The notes under the pieces: model-generated
The model's input: only the letters and a program-made list of their open reading frames with translations
What the model was told of the DNA's origin: nothing
The model's database searches: none
Translations under genes and position numbers: made by a program
From: CAZBGQ01 sp964491515
GTDB taxonomy: Bacteria; Patescibacteriota; Gracilibacteria; UBA1369; UBA12473
DNA length: 56,947 nt
Direction: 5' to 3'
Assembly (NCBI GenBank): GCA_964491515.1
Contig: CAZBGQ010000008.1
Location: forward strand, 1-56,947
Part shown: positions 34,084 to 45,835 of the stretch, one piece after another
Position numbering within the stretch: position 1 is the first letter of the stretch
How the letters are laid out: each line of letters opens with the position of its first letter

Positions 34084-34665
34084 CTATTCCGGCGTCACGA
34101 CCGCGGGCTCCGTCGGGGTAGGTCTGTGATGTTTTTCAGCAAAACCATGTCTGTACGTATTGCACAAATCCATGATGCACCGTGCCATTTCATATGGCTT
34201 CTGAACCTGTTTAATTTCAAATACAATCTTCTGGGCGGCGGTTTGAACTTCCAAAGACCCATACCCCATCACATTAGCCAGTAACCCTCGAGAAACATGC
34301 TTCACATCTTGAACCTGTGACAGTTCTGTCTCGGAAATCGTTCGATGCAAAAAACTCACCTGATCAATACTGATGATTCTCTCATTTGTAACGATGATGA
34401 TGTCCAATTCATCTTCCAACCACCGGATGTAGGTCATCAACATTATCAATTCCAGGTATAGCATAAAAATCAACGTCACCCACCGCTTGGTATTGCTACT
34501 TAAATCTAAAACATCGACTCCAAATTCTAAGAGAAAAAATAAGATTAATGGCACTCCCGCCAATAGAAAAATAAATACCATTAATTTCACATATATTATC
34601 CAATGCTTCTGTACTATGTACTTAATCACTTCATTCGGTTTTTGCCCCGGAAAGTGAAGATTCAT
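34084..34665 (-). CDS. Bacterial PH-domain membrane protein 1
   Basis: The N-terminus (MNLHFPGQKPNEVIKYIVQKHW) is the usual start of YdbS/YdbT-like proteins. Two membrane helices follow (about 27-45, 58-77), then a PH domain: DELDIIIVTNERIISIDQVSFLHRTISETELSQVQDV and 'YGSLEVQTAAQKIVFEI'. Such proteins probably act in envelope stress or lipid-related roles, poorly known. The 193 residues are normal. The start lies 35 bases inside the end of the upstream paralogue, so translation is coupled. The proline-rich tail is short. Confidence 0.82.
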   Translation of the reverse strand: MNLHFPGQKPNEVIKYIVQKHWIIYVKLMVFIFLLAGVPLILFFLLEFGVDVLDLSSNTKRWVTLIFMLYLELIMLMTYIRWLEDELDIIIVTNERIISIDQVSFLHRTISETELSQVQDVKHVSRGLLANVMGYGSLEVQTAAQKIVFEIKQVQKPYEMARCIMDLCNTYRHGFAEKHHRPTPTEPAVVTPE

Positions 34666-35230
34666 GAGCTAAGGTTAATTCTGGATTGAGCTTTTGATGG
34701 CGACGAAAGAGAATATAGTCTCTTTTTGTTTGATTGATCTGATTTAGATAATACTCGGGGTGAGGAAGAGTGCGCAAGGTCATGGACGTAGATAAGGAAG
34801 CTGTAGCTATCTTAATGTCACCATAATTTAGAAAATTCGGAAGAATTCCGTCTTGGTTTTTTTTAATGTCCTGAATCTCATGAAGGTCAATTATTTCCTT
34901 GTCATCCTGAAGAAAAACACTCTTTCTCAGGTCAATCACACGGTAGTTTGTAACAATCACAATATCGAGAAAATAATGGAATAGTTTCAAGAAAAATACG
35001 TGATGAGTGATGGTCATCATAGTAAATAAATTCGCTAAAAATACTTTAAGAAAAAAATTACTTCCTATGGTGGGGGCTGATAAAACAAAAAAGATGCCGA
35101 TCGATGCACCGATCAGCAACCCAGTCATAATGAAAAATGGACGTAAAAGGACAATGGGATGCTTCCGACAGAAGCAAATCACTCCTTCCATTTTTTGCTG
35201 ACCCTGAAAATTGCGATTTTCATTGCCCAT
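34631..35230 (-). CDS. Bacterial PH-domain membrane protein 2
   Basis: A paralogue of the next gene: FQGQQKMEGVICFCRKHPIVLL at the start, two membrane helices (about 30-50, 58-78), then the PH domain 'LDIVIVTNYRVIDLRKSVFLQDDKEIIDLHEIQDI' and 'NYGDIKIATAS'. Two adjacent PH proteins often make a heteromeric membrane complex (compare YdbS-YdbT). It starts 2 bases after the stop of the 76-residue membrane protein gene and ends in overlap with PH protein 1, consistent with one operon. A longer basic linker follows the PH domain than in the paralogue. Confidence 0.82.
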   Translation of the reverse strand: MGNENRNFQGQQKMEGVICFCRKHPIVLLRPFFIMTGLLIGASIGIFFVLSAPTIGSNFFLKVFLANLFTMMTITHHVFFLKLFHYFLDIVIVTNYRVIDLRKSVFLQDDKEIIDLHEIQDIKKNQDGILPNFLNYGDIKIATASLSTSMTLRTLPHPEYYLNQINQTKRDYILFRRHQKLNPELTLAHESSLSGAKTE

Positions 35231-35232
35231 AA

Positions 35233-35463
35233 TTAAATCATTCCAAAGGTTAAAATAGACATTCCAGCAATAATAAATGAGCCCACTAAATACAGTACAA
35301 TCAGTAAACGTAAACTGATCACCCCAAATAATGATTTATATTTGTCGCGGTCAAATTTATAAGCTTGGATATAGCAAACCATGCGCCATATGGACAACGT
35401 GGTGAGACCGGCGGAGAGGAAGGCCACCATCATCATCCCGAGAATGAAAATGCTGCTGGACAT
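35233..35463 (-). CDS. Small two-helix membrane protein
   Basis: Of 76 residues, two stretches are hydrophobic (4-25 and 48-73), separated by a charged turn KFDRDKYKS. No family is recognised. It lies 2 bases upstream of the PH pair and 28 bases downstream of the GT gene's stop, so it is likely part of the PH/LemA-like unit. TAACCCTG lies 5-12 bases before its ATG (35465-35475), the shared upstream motif. It could be a subunit that joins the PH proteins in the membrane. Confidence 0.55.
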   Translation of the reverse strand: MSSSIFILGMMMVAFLSAGLTTLSIWRMVCYIQAYKFDRDKYKSLFGVISLRLLIVLYLVGSFIIAGMSILTFGMI

Positions 35464-35491
35464 GCGACAGGGTTAGAATGCCCTTAGGGAC

Positions 35492-36646
35492 CTAAACTAG
35501 TTTTCGATAGAGTGATAACGTTGTCTCGGCTGCCTGTTCCCAAGTGTATTGGGTCGCTAACTGCATTGATTTTTGTTTGAGTTCTTCTTGGAGGTCGCTA
35601 TCTCGGAGGAAATTAAGGATCATTCCACCGATGCTTTTAGTGCTGCTGGGGTCACAAAACCGTCCACTTGACCCTATTATTTCTCGATGGATAGGAAGAT
35701 CAGATGTGAGGATAGGCAGATGACTGGCGGCGGCTTCCAAAAGTGGAAGATTGAACCCTTCAGCTAGGGAGACATTGATGAATCCCATGGCCCCACGATA
35801 CAACGTGGCTAATTTTTCCGAGGAAAGAGATTTCTCACAAACCACTGTCCCCTTGAGATCATCTATTATACGCGCAGGGAGTGGCTCAAGCAAGCGATTT
35901 GAGCCTTCCTCAACCGCTTTCATGGCTGTTTCGGCCCCCACCAAAATCAAATCAACTTCGTACAAAGGAGCAATGTATTCCTGATAAGCCTCGATCAGGC
36001 GAGTGACATTTTTACGTGGATCGTACCCCCCCACATAAATCAAATATGGACGATCAGAGGTAGGAAGTGGCCCCTCGGCCTTAAAAACAGGAGAAGCAGC
36101 CTCATGAATCACCGACACATGATGAAACGGGAACTGAACTTGATCTGTAAATTCAAGAGCAGTTGTCTGAGACACAGAAATAACATGATCTGCTTTCTTA
36201 ATCGCTTTGCGCGCATTGTCCTGATACAGCCGAGAACGCCATTTTTTCTGATACTCCGACCGTTTCCAGGGAATAATGTCATGAATTGTGACCAATATTT
36301 TGGGCCTTTTTAAAACCCAAGGGCCTGTAAAACGCGGATTGGAAGGATAGGGATAATGGATAATATCCACTCCCTTTTTTCTGAGTGCACGAGGGCATTG
36401 AACCTGTTCCCACCAGACCTGACGCAGACTGGCGGAGGGAATCTTTTTTTCCTTCACGACCTGAATTGTGATGTTTGTATATACATTGAGCGGATGATCT
36501 TTTGGCAGTCTTTCAGGAATAACCACCACCCATTTCGTGTCTGGTGCCTGCTGTGCCATCTTCATAAGCAAGTTCAACGAGTACTGACCAATCCCGGTAT
36601 AAGGCCGAAGAAGAAATCGCCCGTTGAATCCAATCGTCAGTGCCAT
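35492..36646 (-). CDS. Family 1/4 glycosyltransferase
   Basis: From the ATG at 36646 there are 384 residues. IGFNGRFLLRPYTGIGQYSLNLL is the usual N-terminal glycine loop; ILVTIHDIIPW precedes the acceptor-binding part; the C-terminal half has YLIYVGGYDPRKNVTRLIEAY and the E-x7-E pattern in SLAEGFNLPLLEAAASHLPILTSD. It belongs to the GT1/GT4 superfamily, with mannosyltransferase-like motifs. It would add sugars to a lipid-linked or surface polysaccharide in the cytoplasm. Frame is open to 36724, but residues before 36646 do not match the family. Confidence 0.87.
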   Translation of the reverse strand: MALTIGFNGRFLLRPYTGIGQYSLNLLMKMAQQAPDTKWVVVIPERLPKDHPLNVYTNITIQVVKEKKIPSASLRQVWWEQVQCPRALRKKGVDIIHYPYPSNPRFTGPWVLKRPKILVTIHDIIPWKRSEYQKKWRSRLYQDNARKAIKKADHVISVSQTTALEFTDQVQFPFHHVSVIHEAASPVFKAEGPLPTSDRPYLIYVGGYDPRKNVTRLIEAYQEYIAPLYEVDLILVGAETAMKAVEEGSNRLLEPLPARIIDDLKGTVVCEKSLSSEKLATLYRGAMGFINVSLAEGFNLPLLEAAASHLPILTSDLPIHREIIGSSGRFCDPSSTKSIGGMILNFLRDSDLQEELKQKSMQLATQYTWEQAAETTLSLYRKLV

Positions 36647-36724
36647 ATGTTTACCGTGTAAGGGATACAGCCAATTTACGTTAACTATACGGGAAAACTC
36701 ATAATTTGACAGTGTCAATAGCAA

Positions 36725-37563
36725 GCAGGGAAATGAAGGTTTTAGCCCCTATGTCAGCTTGACAAAAAACCCCATTTACTGTAGAGTTCTCATCCTGACT
36801 TCTTTCCCGGCAATTTCCTTGTCAGATCAGGTTATAACGCAAAGAAAAACCCTTTGCTGTTTCGTCGCTTTGCCTTCTGGTGAAGTTGTATGAAACGGTA
36901 AGGGCTGTGTTGTTTCCTTCTCTAGAAACAAGGTATCTCTCTCGGTGTGGGGGGTCGATGTACCTTGAAAATTCGTAGAGAACAGAGATTCTCTGAAATG
37001 TATCATTACATTTGAGAGTGTTTCTAATCTTTCCTGATGCGTTTGAGCAGCATGGGTTGATGACATAAGGTCGTACGCTTTTCTTTGCGTGTGTGCGACC
37101 CCAAATCGTCAATCTTTTCTGCTCAAACGACGACGGAAAACTGATAATCAGAACTCCTCCTGGGGGGCAACTTGTATTGGGTGCGGTTTTTGGGCTTGGC
37201 TTTGCCGGGCGCTTGACTGCTTTCAATGCAAGAAGTCTTCCAGGGGGAAAGGACTCTCTCCCCCGGATGGGGAGAGTACATGAACCACCCACCCGTGGTG
37301 GTCCCGCGCTTCGCTTTCCTATCCTTCCATCCAATGGGGGGTGGGGGTGGAGCGCAGCGCTAGTCTTGAGATCCATGATGGTGACCAAGGCGAGCCCGTG
37401 GAACCACGGGCGCCCCCCAACCTCCATGGATGGGGGGACAGGGTTTGCAGTGTGGCCGAATCGGTGGTCCACTGCTCGAGAAAACGGTGCCGGAGCAGGC
37501 TTCGCTCCGGATCTACACCACTAGATCTGTAGCCCCGCGAAAGTGGGGCCGCTTGGAGGAGCC
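36725..37563. other. Gene-free hairpin-dense region; low GC turning to high GC
   Basis: No convincing gene is seen. Left part (to about 37130): an inverted repeat CAAGGTA/TACCTTG (36929-36967) and an 11-base-pair hairpin with one mismatch (36991-37018). From about 37140 G+C rises sharply and perfect stems follow each other: 37256-37276 (8 bp), 37394-37411 (8 bp), 37413-37437 (6 bp), 37447-37475 (6 bp), 37490-37510 (7 bp), 37510-37527 (6 bp) and 37532-37549 (7 bp with a GAAA loop). The last ends 5 bases before a GGAGGA ribosome site. Open frames here on either strand are not protein-like. It could be a long structured leader RNA of the MopE gene, or the boundary of an assembled foreign piece. 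Confidence 0.6.
37532..37563 (+). promoter_or_regulatory. Leader hairpin and Shine-Dalgarno of the MopE-repeat gene
   Basis: GCCCCGC-GAAA-GTGGGGC (37532-37549), then GGAGGA at 37555-37560, 3 bases before the ATG at 37564. A strong GGAGGA site is not seen before the neighbouring host genes, supporting a different origin. Confidence 0.7.
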
Positions 37564-41250
<3,687 letters not shown>

Positions 41251-41607
41251 AAAGGGGCTGCGCAGCTAGCTGAAACGAACAAACCAACGCAGAGGCCTCC
41301 CTAGTACAGGTCTCGCGTTAGAATCGCCCGCCCCGAGCGCACTTTAGCTCCGGGTTTGGGTCACTGGTCGCACAGTGATTCCTCTTCAAGAGGCGATTCA
41401 GACCGTATCGGCCCTGGTCCGGCTGATACGAAGACGATGAGCGGATTGGTCTCCGTGAATCGTGTAGTGGGAGGTGGTGCGTCGCAGCGCCGCCTCCCTG
41501 AAAGAATAAGGGCTTATCACCCTGAATAAGACTCCCCCATTATTAATAGGGGTTGAGACTTATCTCAAACCACCTTCTCTACGAATTTTCACCCTTTTAC
41601 TTACCGC
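41251..41607. other. Gene-free hairpin-dense flank downstream of the MopE gene
   Basis: No gene is seen. Perfect or near-perfect stems: 41361-41378 (TCACTG/CAGTGA), 41381-41393 (CCTCT/AGAGG), 41404-41430 (10 bp with one G-U) and 41469-41498 (12 bp with two G-U, loop GTCGCA). G+C falls to host level after about 41500. In the low-GC part TTGAGA-CTTA-TCTCAA (41553-41568) precedes the murG end. The 12-bp stem could be the MopE gene's terminator (no T-run). Confidence 0.6.
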
Positions 41608-42690
41608 TCACCTTGAGCGCTTTTTTTTTAATATCTCCGCAATTATGGCAGCGGCGTTTTTGTGAAGGTCGCTTTTTGTAAGCGTACCCATTTCTTTCAA
41701 ACGCGTGGGAGATTTCATTAATGCCTCTATCTCTTTCATTAATCTTATTCCATTCAACTCATCATCTGGAATCAACACAGCTCCGCCTCTTCCTCGTAGT
41801 ACTTCCGCATTCACTAATTGATCACCATGACTGACGTCACGCCCGAGTGGCACTAAAATAAGTGGTTTTCCTAGTGTTTCTAATTCTGCCAATGAATTGG
41901 CTCCGGCTCGGCTAACAACCAGGTCGGCCATTGCATAAAAATGTGTTAATTCCTGTCCCACATAATCATAAGGACGATAGTTTGAGGTGGATTTAGAAAT
42001 AGATTTCCCGCGGCCGGTGATGTGAAGTATTTGAGCCGTTTTTGAGAGTTGAGGAAGTGCCGACTTCACCGCTTGGTTCAGATTGGCCGCTCCAAGACTT
42101 CCACCCATGATCAGGATGATCGGCTTCTTTGCGGTGAACTTGGTGATAGCACGTCCCTTTGCGGCATCTGCCCTCGCTAATTCGAGTCGGATTGGGATTC
42201 CGGTGACCATGATTTTAGGATGCACTTTTTCAGGAAGGTAGTTCTGAGCTGAAGCAGATCCAAGACAGATAGTAGCTGCCCAACCTGCAGTGAGGCGAGT
42301 GGTCAATCCAGGCACCGCATCTGAGTCATGAATGACAATCGGCACACGAAAAATTCGTGCTGCCAATAAGACTGGAACAGAAGCAAACCCACCTTTACTG
42401 AACACCACATCCGGCTTAAATCGTCTCACAATCCACAATGATTTGAGCGTACCAAATGCTACTTTGATCGGATCGGTTAGATTTTTCCAACACCAATACC
42501 GTCGCCACTTACCAACAGGTATAGATTCGAAAGGAACTCCCCATTCTTGGGCATAGGTGTACTCCGGGCCGTTATGAGCGCCCACGTAAAGTAATTCAAG
42601 TGACTCGGTCTGCTTACGCAGATTTTCGAGCACGGCGATATGAGGCAGGACGTGACCGGCGGTCCCGCCGCCACTGAGGAGCAGTCGCAC
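41608..42690 (-). CDS. murG: UDP-GlcNAc:lipid I N-acetylglucosaminyltransferase MurG
   Basis: It adds GlcNAc to lipid I to make lipid II, on the cytoplasmic membrane face. The 360 residues have the N-terminal loop GGGTAGHVLPHIAV (7-20), 'FSKGGFASVPVLLAA' and 'IMGGSLGAANLNQAV', then the C-terminal donor region 'VSRAGANSLAELETLGKPLILVPLG', all diagnostic. The start is GTG at 42690, 77 bases inside the end of ftsW; the glycine loop begins at residue 7, so no shorter start is possible. The murG-ftsW pair is a classic cell-wall order. Downstream is the foreign MopE block. Confidence 0.96.
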   Translation of the reverse strand: MRLLLSGGGTAGHVLPHIAVLENLRKQTESLELLYVGAHNGPEYTYAQEWGVPFESIPVGKWRRYWCWKNLTDPIKVAFGTLKSLWIVRRFKPDVVFSKGGFASVPVLLAARIFRVPIVIHDSDAVPGLTTRLTAGWAATICLGSASAQNYLPEKVHPKIMVTGIPIRLELARADAAKGRAITKFTAKKPIILIMGGSLGAANLNQAVKSALPQLSKTAQILHITGRGKSISKSTSNYRPYDYVGQELTHFYAMADLVVSRAGANSLAELETLGKPLILVPLGRDVSHGDQLVNAEVLRGRGGAVLIPDDELNGIRLMKEIEALMKSPTRLKEMGTLTKSDLHKNAAAIIAEILKKKRSR

Positions 42691-43891
42691 GTTTAGAAGT
42701 GTATTGAGAAATATTTAATAGTATAGCCATAGCCAATAGTGACATCACCAATGAGCTACCTCCATAACTCACAAATGGAAGCGTGATACCCGTAACTGGA
42801 AACAAGGCAATGTTGACCGCAATATTAATGAAGGCTTGTGCACTGATCCAAATAGTAATGCCTGCAGCCGCCAATCTAGAAAAAGCGTCCGGTGCATAAT
42901 TAGCAATTTGAAGGCCTCGATACAAGATAATACAATATAAAAACACCACCATACTTATTCGCAAAAAGCCTATTTCCTCTGCAGATGCCGCAAAAATAAA
43001 ATCATCTGATGCCTGCGGTAACCAATATGATTTTTGAATTCCCTGCGTAAGTCCTCGCCCCCAGACCCCCCCGCTGCCAACCGCAATTTTAGCCTGTTCA
43101 GACTGCCAACAATAATCTTCAGCACATTCAATACTATCCGGATTTAAGTACGCACTAAATCGTTTATTAAGGTACCCGACTTGAGACACGGCAATAAAGG
43201 AGAAAAAGATGGCAATCAACGTCCCAATCGCAATATGCTTCCAGTCAGCGCCCGCAATAAAATACATACCCACCGCAATACAGATCAAAACCAAAGTGGA
43301 TCCCAAATCGGGCTGAGCAATCACGGGAAAAATCATCAGGCCAGACACTACGACAAATGCTAAAAAGCCTCCACTAAAAGTGTTAATTTCTCTCGTTTTC
43401 TGCTTCTTATCTAACCAACTTGCAAAGTAAAAGATCAGGGCCAACTTGGCAATTTCAGTGGGCTGCAAAGTCTGAATAAAAGGTAAGTACGGTAAATTAA
43501 TCCAGCTTCGTGCAAAAGTATTGTAATCAGATCCGAAAATCAAAACAGCGACCAAGAGTCCAAACGCACCTGCAAAAAAAAGAAGTGACGTTTTCTTCCA
43601 GAACCGATAGTGAACCTTCATAAATATAACAAAAACACTGAGACCAATAGCAAGTCGAATGGCATGGTTTTTGAGTACTAAATAACAATCGACTTCTGAA
43701 CTTTGACAGTTTGGATACAACAAATCTGGAGCAGACAGCCGAATCGACTTAGGCACTCCAATGCTGGTAATCATGATCAGCCCAAAAATAAGCAACGCAA
43801 ATATTGTGATGAGCAAGACCTGATCAACAGGCTGATTTCGGTTTCCCGAAAGGGCTTTTAAGAAGGCCGACTTGGTTCGACGTCGAGACAT
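42614..43891 (-). CDS. ftsW: FtsW/RodA lipid II polymerase or shape protein
   Basis: A SEDS-family protein of 425 residues with about ten membrane helices. Conserved parts include 'TEIAKLALIFYFASWL', VIAQPDLGSTLVL and 'TGITLPFVSYGGSSLV'. With murG adjacent, FtsW (septal peptidoglycan polymerase) is preferred over RodA, though the family cannot be split from sequence alone. An outer loop has CYLVLKN and CAEDYCWQSE cysteines. A basic tail (QWRRDRRSRPASYRRARKSA) lies in the overlap with murG. A long N-terminal cytoplasmic part is also basic. Confidence 0.9.
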   Translation of the reverse strand: MSRRRTKSAFLKALSGNRNQPVDQVLLITIFALLIFGLIMITSIGVPKSIRLSAPDLLYPNCQSSEVDCYLVLKNHAIRLAIGLSVFVIFMKVHYRFWKKTSLLFFAGAFGLLVAVLIFGSDYNTFARSWINLPYLPFIQTLQPTEIAKLALIFYFASWLDKKQKTREINTFSGGFLAFVVVSGLMIFPVIAQPDLGSTLVLICIAVGMYFIAGADWKHIAIGTLIAIFFSFIAVSQVGYLNKRFSAYLNPDSIECAEDYCWQSEQAKIAVGSGGVWGRGLTQGIQKSYWLPQASDDFIFAASAEEIGFLRISMVVFLYCIILYRGLQIANYAPDAFSRLAAAGITIWISAQAFINIAVNIALFPVTGITLPFVSYGGSSLVMSLLAMAILLNISQYTSKRATAPQWRRDRRSRPASYRRARKSA

Positions 43892-43969
43892 GAACTCATC
43901 TTAACGGGTGGGGTCGTGAGGAGCAAGGTGAGTGACGAGGTGCAAAGGACCTCCCAAAATGGGGGTGCA

Positions 43970-44058
43970 TTTTTTCTAGTGTGCAATAGTGATTTTGTAA
44001 GAACACATTCGCAGGTTCAAATTCGAGGGTCATGTCAAACACTCTGCACTGTGCAAAA
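43970..44058 (+). repeat. Dispersed inverted-repeat element, copy B
   Basis: This is the nearest relative of copy A: TTTTTTCTAGTGTGCA, ATAGTGATTTTGT, ACACATTCGCAGGTTCA, CATGTCAAAC and CTGCACTGTGCAAAA match in order and spacing. It lies between ftsW and the 44085 gene on the minus strand. The 3' end stops about 30 bases before that gene's stop. Confidence 0.7.
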
Positions 44059-44084
44059 CTTTGGGAGGGGAAAGCTCGTCTTTT

Positions 44085-44984
44085 CTATGCGGCGGCAGCC
44101 GGCGGAGCGGCAGGAGGCGCGGGCCGAGGACCGGGTGTTGGCCGTGGAGTGGCAGGAGGCGCGGGCCGGGGGCCGGGAGCTGGTCGTGGAGTGGCAGGCG
44201 GCGCGGGCCGGGGACCGGGAGCTGGTCGTGGAGTGGCAGGCGGCGTGGGTGCCGGTGCTGTTGGGGAGACGGGAGGCGGTGTGGGCCGAGCAACAGGTGC
44301 TGCTGAAGGTGCCTGATTGGCAGCGGGCTGATTGAGTGGAGAGGTATTTAAAGCGAGGTCTCCTTGCATGAATTTCTGGCTCCACCCTGAATGTGTCGAA
44401 AGATTACCGATTGGATAGAGAGGTGCCGTTGCCACTCCAACAGATCCCTTGAAAATCGACTTGAGGGCAGGGATAAATCCGTAGCTTTTAGTGGACAGAG
44501 CTCCATTTTCGAATGTTAACCCACTTACATCACCAGCAACCTTAACCGCTTCCACTGGTGCGTACGCAGCTCGAAACGGGATATTCACTGCTCCCTTTAA
44601 TCCTTTCCAGACTGACTTCAATGGAGTCACAACTCCCGCACCAACAAGTCCGCCGAGAAATGTTTTTCCAGCTTGTTTCCACCGTCGTTTCCAGGAGTGC
44701 TTTACAGTGTCTACCGTCATGGCCTTCAAATTGTGATACCACCCTACAGCCGCAGTTTTAGGCAGGGCAGCCACATCTTGCCACAGCACTTTTCTACCTA
44801 AAAAATCTAAAACTCTTCCGGTGCCCTTGAGTACGCCTTTCACCGCTTGGCTTACGCCTAAACTAATTCCTTGAATTTCCTTTGAAGCTTTTTCAGCAGT
44901 TTTAGGGACATAATTGAGCGTCGCCTCCAATGCATTGGGGACGCCCTCGGTTAACGCGTTGCCGATTTGAGGTTTATTCATCAT
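44085..44984 (-). CDS. Unknown protein with Pro/Ala 14-residue tandem repeats
   Basis: No family is recognised. From the ATG at 44984 there are 299 residues. The first 200 alternate amphipathic helices with Gly/Ala turns and basic patches (KHSWKRRWKQAGK); there is no signal peptide, but helices such as GGLVGAGVVTPL may insert in a membrane. The C-terminal 75 residues carry three copies of PPATPRPAPGPRPA (14 residues, 42 bases each; about 44110-44240), ending in PPAAPPAAAA. A promoter (TTGCCC-17-TATAAT, 44988-45016) puts the transcript start at or inside the ATG, so the gene may be leaderless. An open frame to 45026 is excluded by that promoter. Confidence 0.6.
   Translation of the reverse strand: MMNKPQIGNALTEGVPNALEATLNYVPKTAEKASKEIQGISLGVSQAVKGVLKGTGRVLDFLGRKVLWQDVAALPKTAAVGWYHNLKAMTVDTVKHSWKRRWKQAGKTFLGGLVGAGVVTPLKSVWKGLKGAVNIPFRAAYAPVEAVKVAGDVSGLTFENGALSTKSYGFIPALKSIFKGSVGVATAPLYPIGNLSTHSGWSQKFMQGDLALNTSPLNQPAANQAPSAAPVARPTPPPVSPTAPAPTPPATPRPAPGPRPAPPATPRPAPGPRPAPPATPRPTPGPRPAPPAAPPAAAA
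44110..44240 (+). repeat. 42-base tandem repeat in the Pro/Ala-rich C-terminus
   Basis: Three units of 42 bases, starting GCAGGAGGCGCGGGCC or close variants, encode a 14-residue Pro/Ala repeat on the minus strand. High G+C here comes from Pro and Ala codons. Copy number is likely variable. Confidence 0.75.
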
Positions 44985-44987
44985 TTT

Positions 44988-45016
44988 ATTATACCATAAT
45001 TTAGCGCAAGGGGCAA
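44988..45016 (-). promoter_or_regulatory. Leaderless-type promoter of the Pro/Ala-repeat gene
   Basis: On the minus strand TTGCCC (45016-45011), a 17-base spacer, and TATAAT (44993-44988). The ATG pair begins 3 bases later (44984 and 44981), so transcription should start at or in the start codons. Confidence 0.6.
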
Positions 45017-45019
45017 TTA

Positions 45020-45047
45020 TTAACATTTAATATATACGTGTTAGAAT
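45020..45047 (+). promoter_or_regulatory. Promoter of the slipin gene
   Basis: TTAACA (45020-45025), a 16-base spacer and TAGAAT (45042-45047). The leader is about 17 bases and contains TAACCCCTCT (45057-45066) just before the ATG at 45071. It diverges from the promoter at 44988-45016. Confidence 0.5.
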
Positions 45048-45070
45048 AAGAATAATTAACCCCTCTTATC

Positions 45071-45835
45071 ATGGAAGCATTCATCGCATTCATCATTTCT
45101 TTCTTCCCAATCTTTGTGGTCGTGATTTTAATTTCGATCAAACAGATCAATGAATATCAACGCGGCGTAAAATTTACATTAGGAAAATACACAAAAATAA
45201 TGGAACCAGGATGGAGGATTGTGATCCCTATTTTCCAGTCCATGATGAAAGTGGACATGCGCGTAAAAGCGGTGGATGTACCCAACCAAGAGGCAATCAC
45301 CAAAGACAATGTTTCCGTGATGATTAACGCGGTTATTTACTACAAGATTTCAGATGCTTCTAAGGCGGTACTTGAAGTTGAAAATTACTTCTATGCAACA
45401 AGTCAACTTGCTCAGACCACGATGCGAAATGTGGTGGGAGAAGTGAGTCTTGACGACCTACTCCAACGCCGAGAAGAACTGTCTTCTAAAATTCGAATCA
45501 TCATTGATCAAGCCACCGACCCTTGGGGCATCAAAGTTGAAAACGTTGAGCTCAAAGATGTTGTATTGCCAGAAGACATGAAACGAACCATGTCCAAACA
45601 AGCGGAAGCGGAACGAGAACGACGAGCCGTCATCATCAAGGCAGAAGGTGAAGTTGAGGCTGCCACCAATCTAACAAAAGCGGCAAAAATGTTAGACCAA
45701 AGCCCCGGTGCACTCCATCTACGCACGCTTCAATCTGTAAATGATATTTCTTCTGATCAGTCCAATACCACTATTTGGATGCTTCCTATCGAAATTCTGG
45801 ATGCCATTAAAGGCTTCAATAAAACGAAACAATAA
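45071..45835 (+). CDS. Slipin, SPFH/band 7 membrane protein
   Basis: One N-terminal membrane helix (2-23) is followed by an SPFH domain: INEYQRGVKFTLGKYTKIMEPG, 'VDVPNQEAITKDNVSVMINAVIYYKI', 'TTMRNVVGEVSLDDLLQRRE' and 'WGIKVENVELKDVVLPEDMKR'. Those motifs separate slipins (stomatin-like) from HflK/HflC and flotillins. It probably forms oligomeric rings that order the membrane. NfeD, the usual slipin partner, is absent; the next gene is aroE, overlapping by one base (TAATG). The 254 residues are normal. Confidence 0.93.
   Translation: MEAFIAFIISFFPIFVVVILISIKQINEYQRGVKFTLGKYTKIMEPGWRIVIPIFQSMMKVDMRVKAVDVPNQEAITKDNVSVMINAVIYYKISDASKAVLEVENYFYATSQLAQTTMRNVVGEVSLDDLLQRREELSSKIRIIIDQATDPWGIKVENVELKDVVLPEDMKRTMSKQAEAERERRAVIIKAEGEVEAATNLTKAAKMLDQSPGALHLRTLQSVNDISSDQSNTTIWMLPIEILDAIKGFNKTKQ

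Noticed and set aside
36770..36860. Possible fifth copy of the dispersed element (TTTACTGTAGAG start)
   Set aside because: Only the first ten bases match copy D; the internal CATGTCAAA and the closing end are missing.
36822..37472. 216-codon frame on the minus strand in the hairpin region
   Set aside because: It crosses the composition boundary, reads through many hairpins and has no domain-like pattern. An equally long frame exists on the plus strand (37093-37524).
37441..37511. A tRNA-Ser-like stretch (D-arm-like GTGGCCGAAT, long variable-arm-like stem)
   Set aside because: No T-arm (TTCRA loop) and no acceptor stem pairing were found. The parts fold as separate hairpins.
41251..41607. 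Fragment of rRNA, RNase P RNA or tmRNA
   Set aside because: None of the conserved core strings of these RNAs was found; only stems.
43990..44040. T-arm-like GGTTCAAATTC inside repeat copy B
   Set aside because: It belongs to the dispersed element; stems around it do not make a cloverleaf, and other copies differ at the needed bases.
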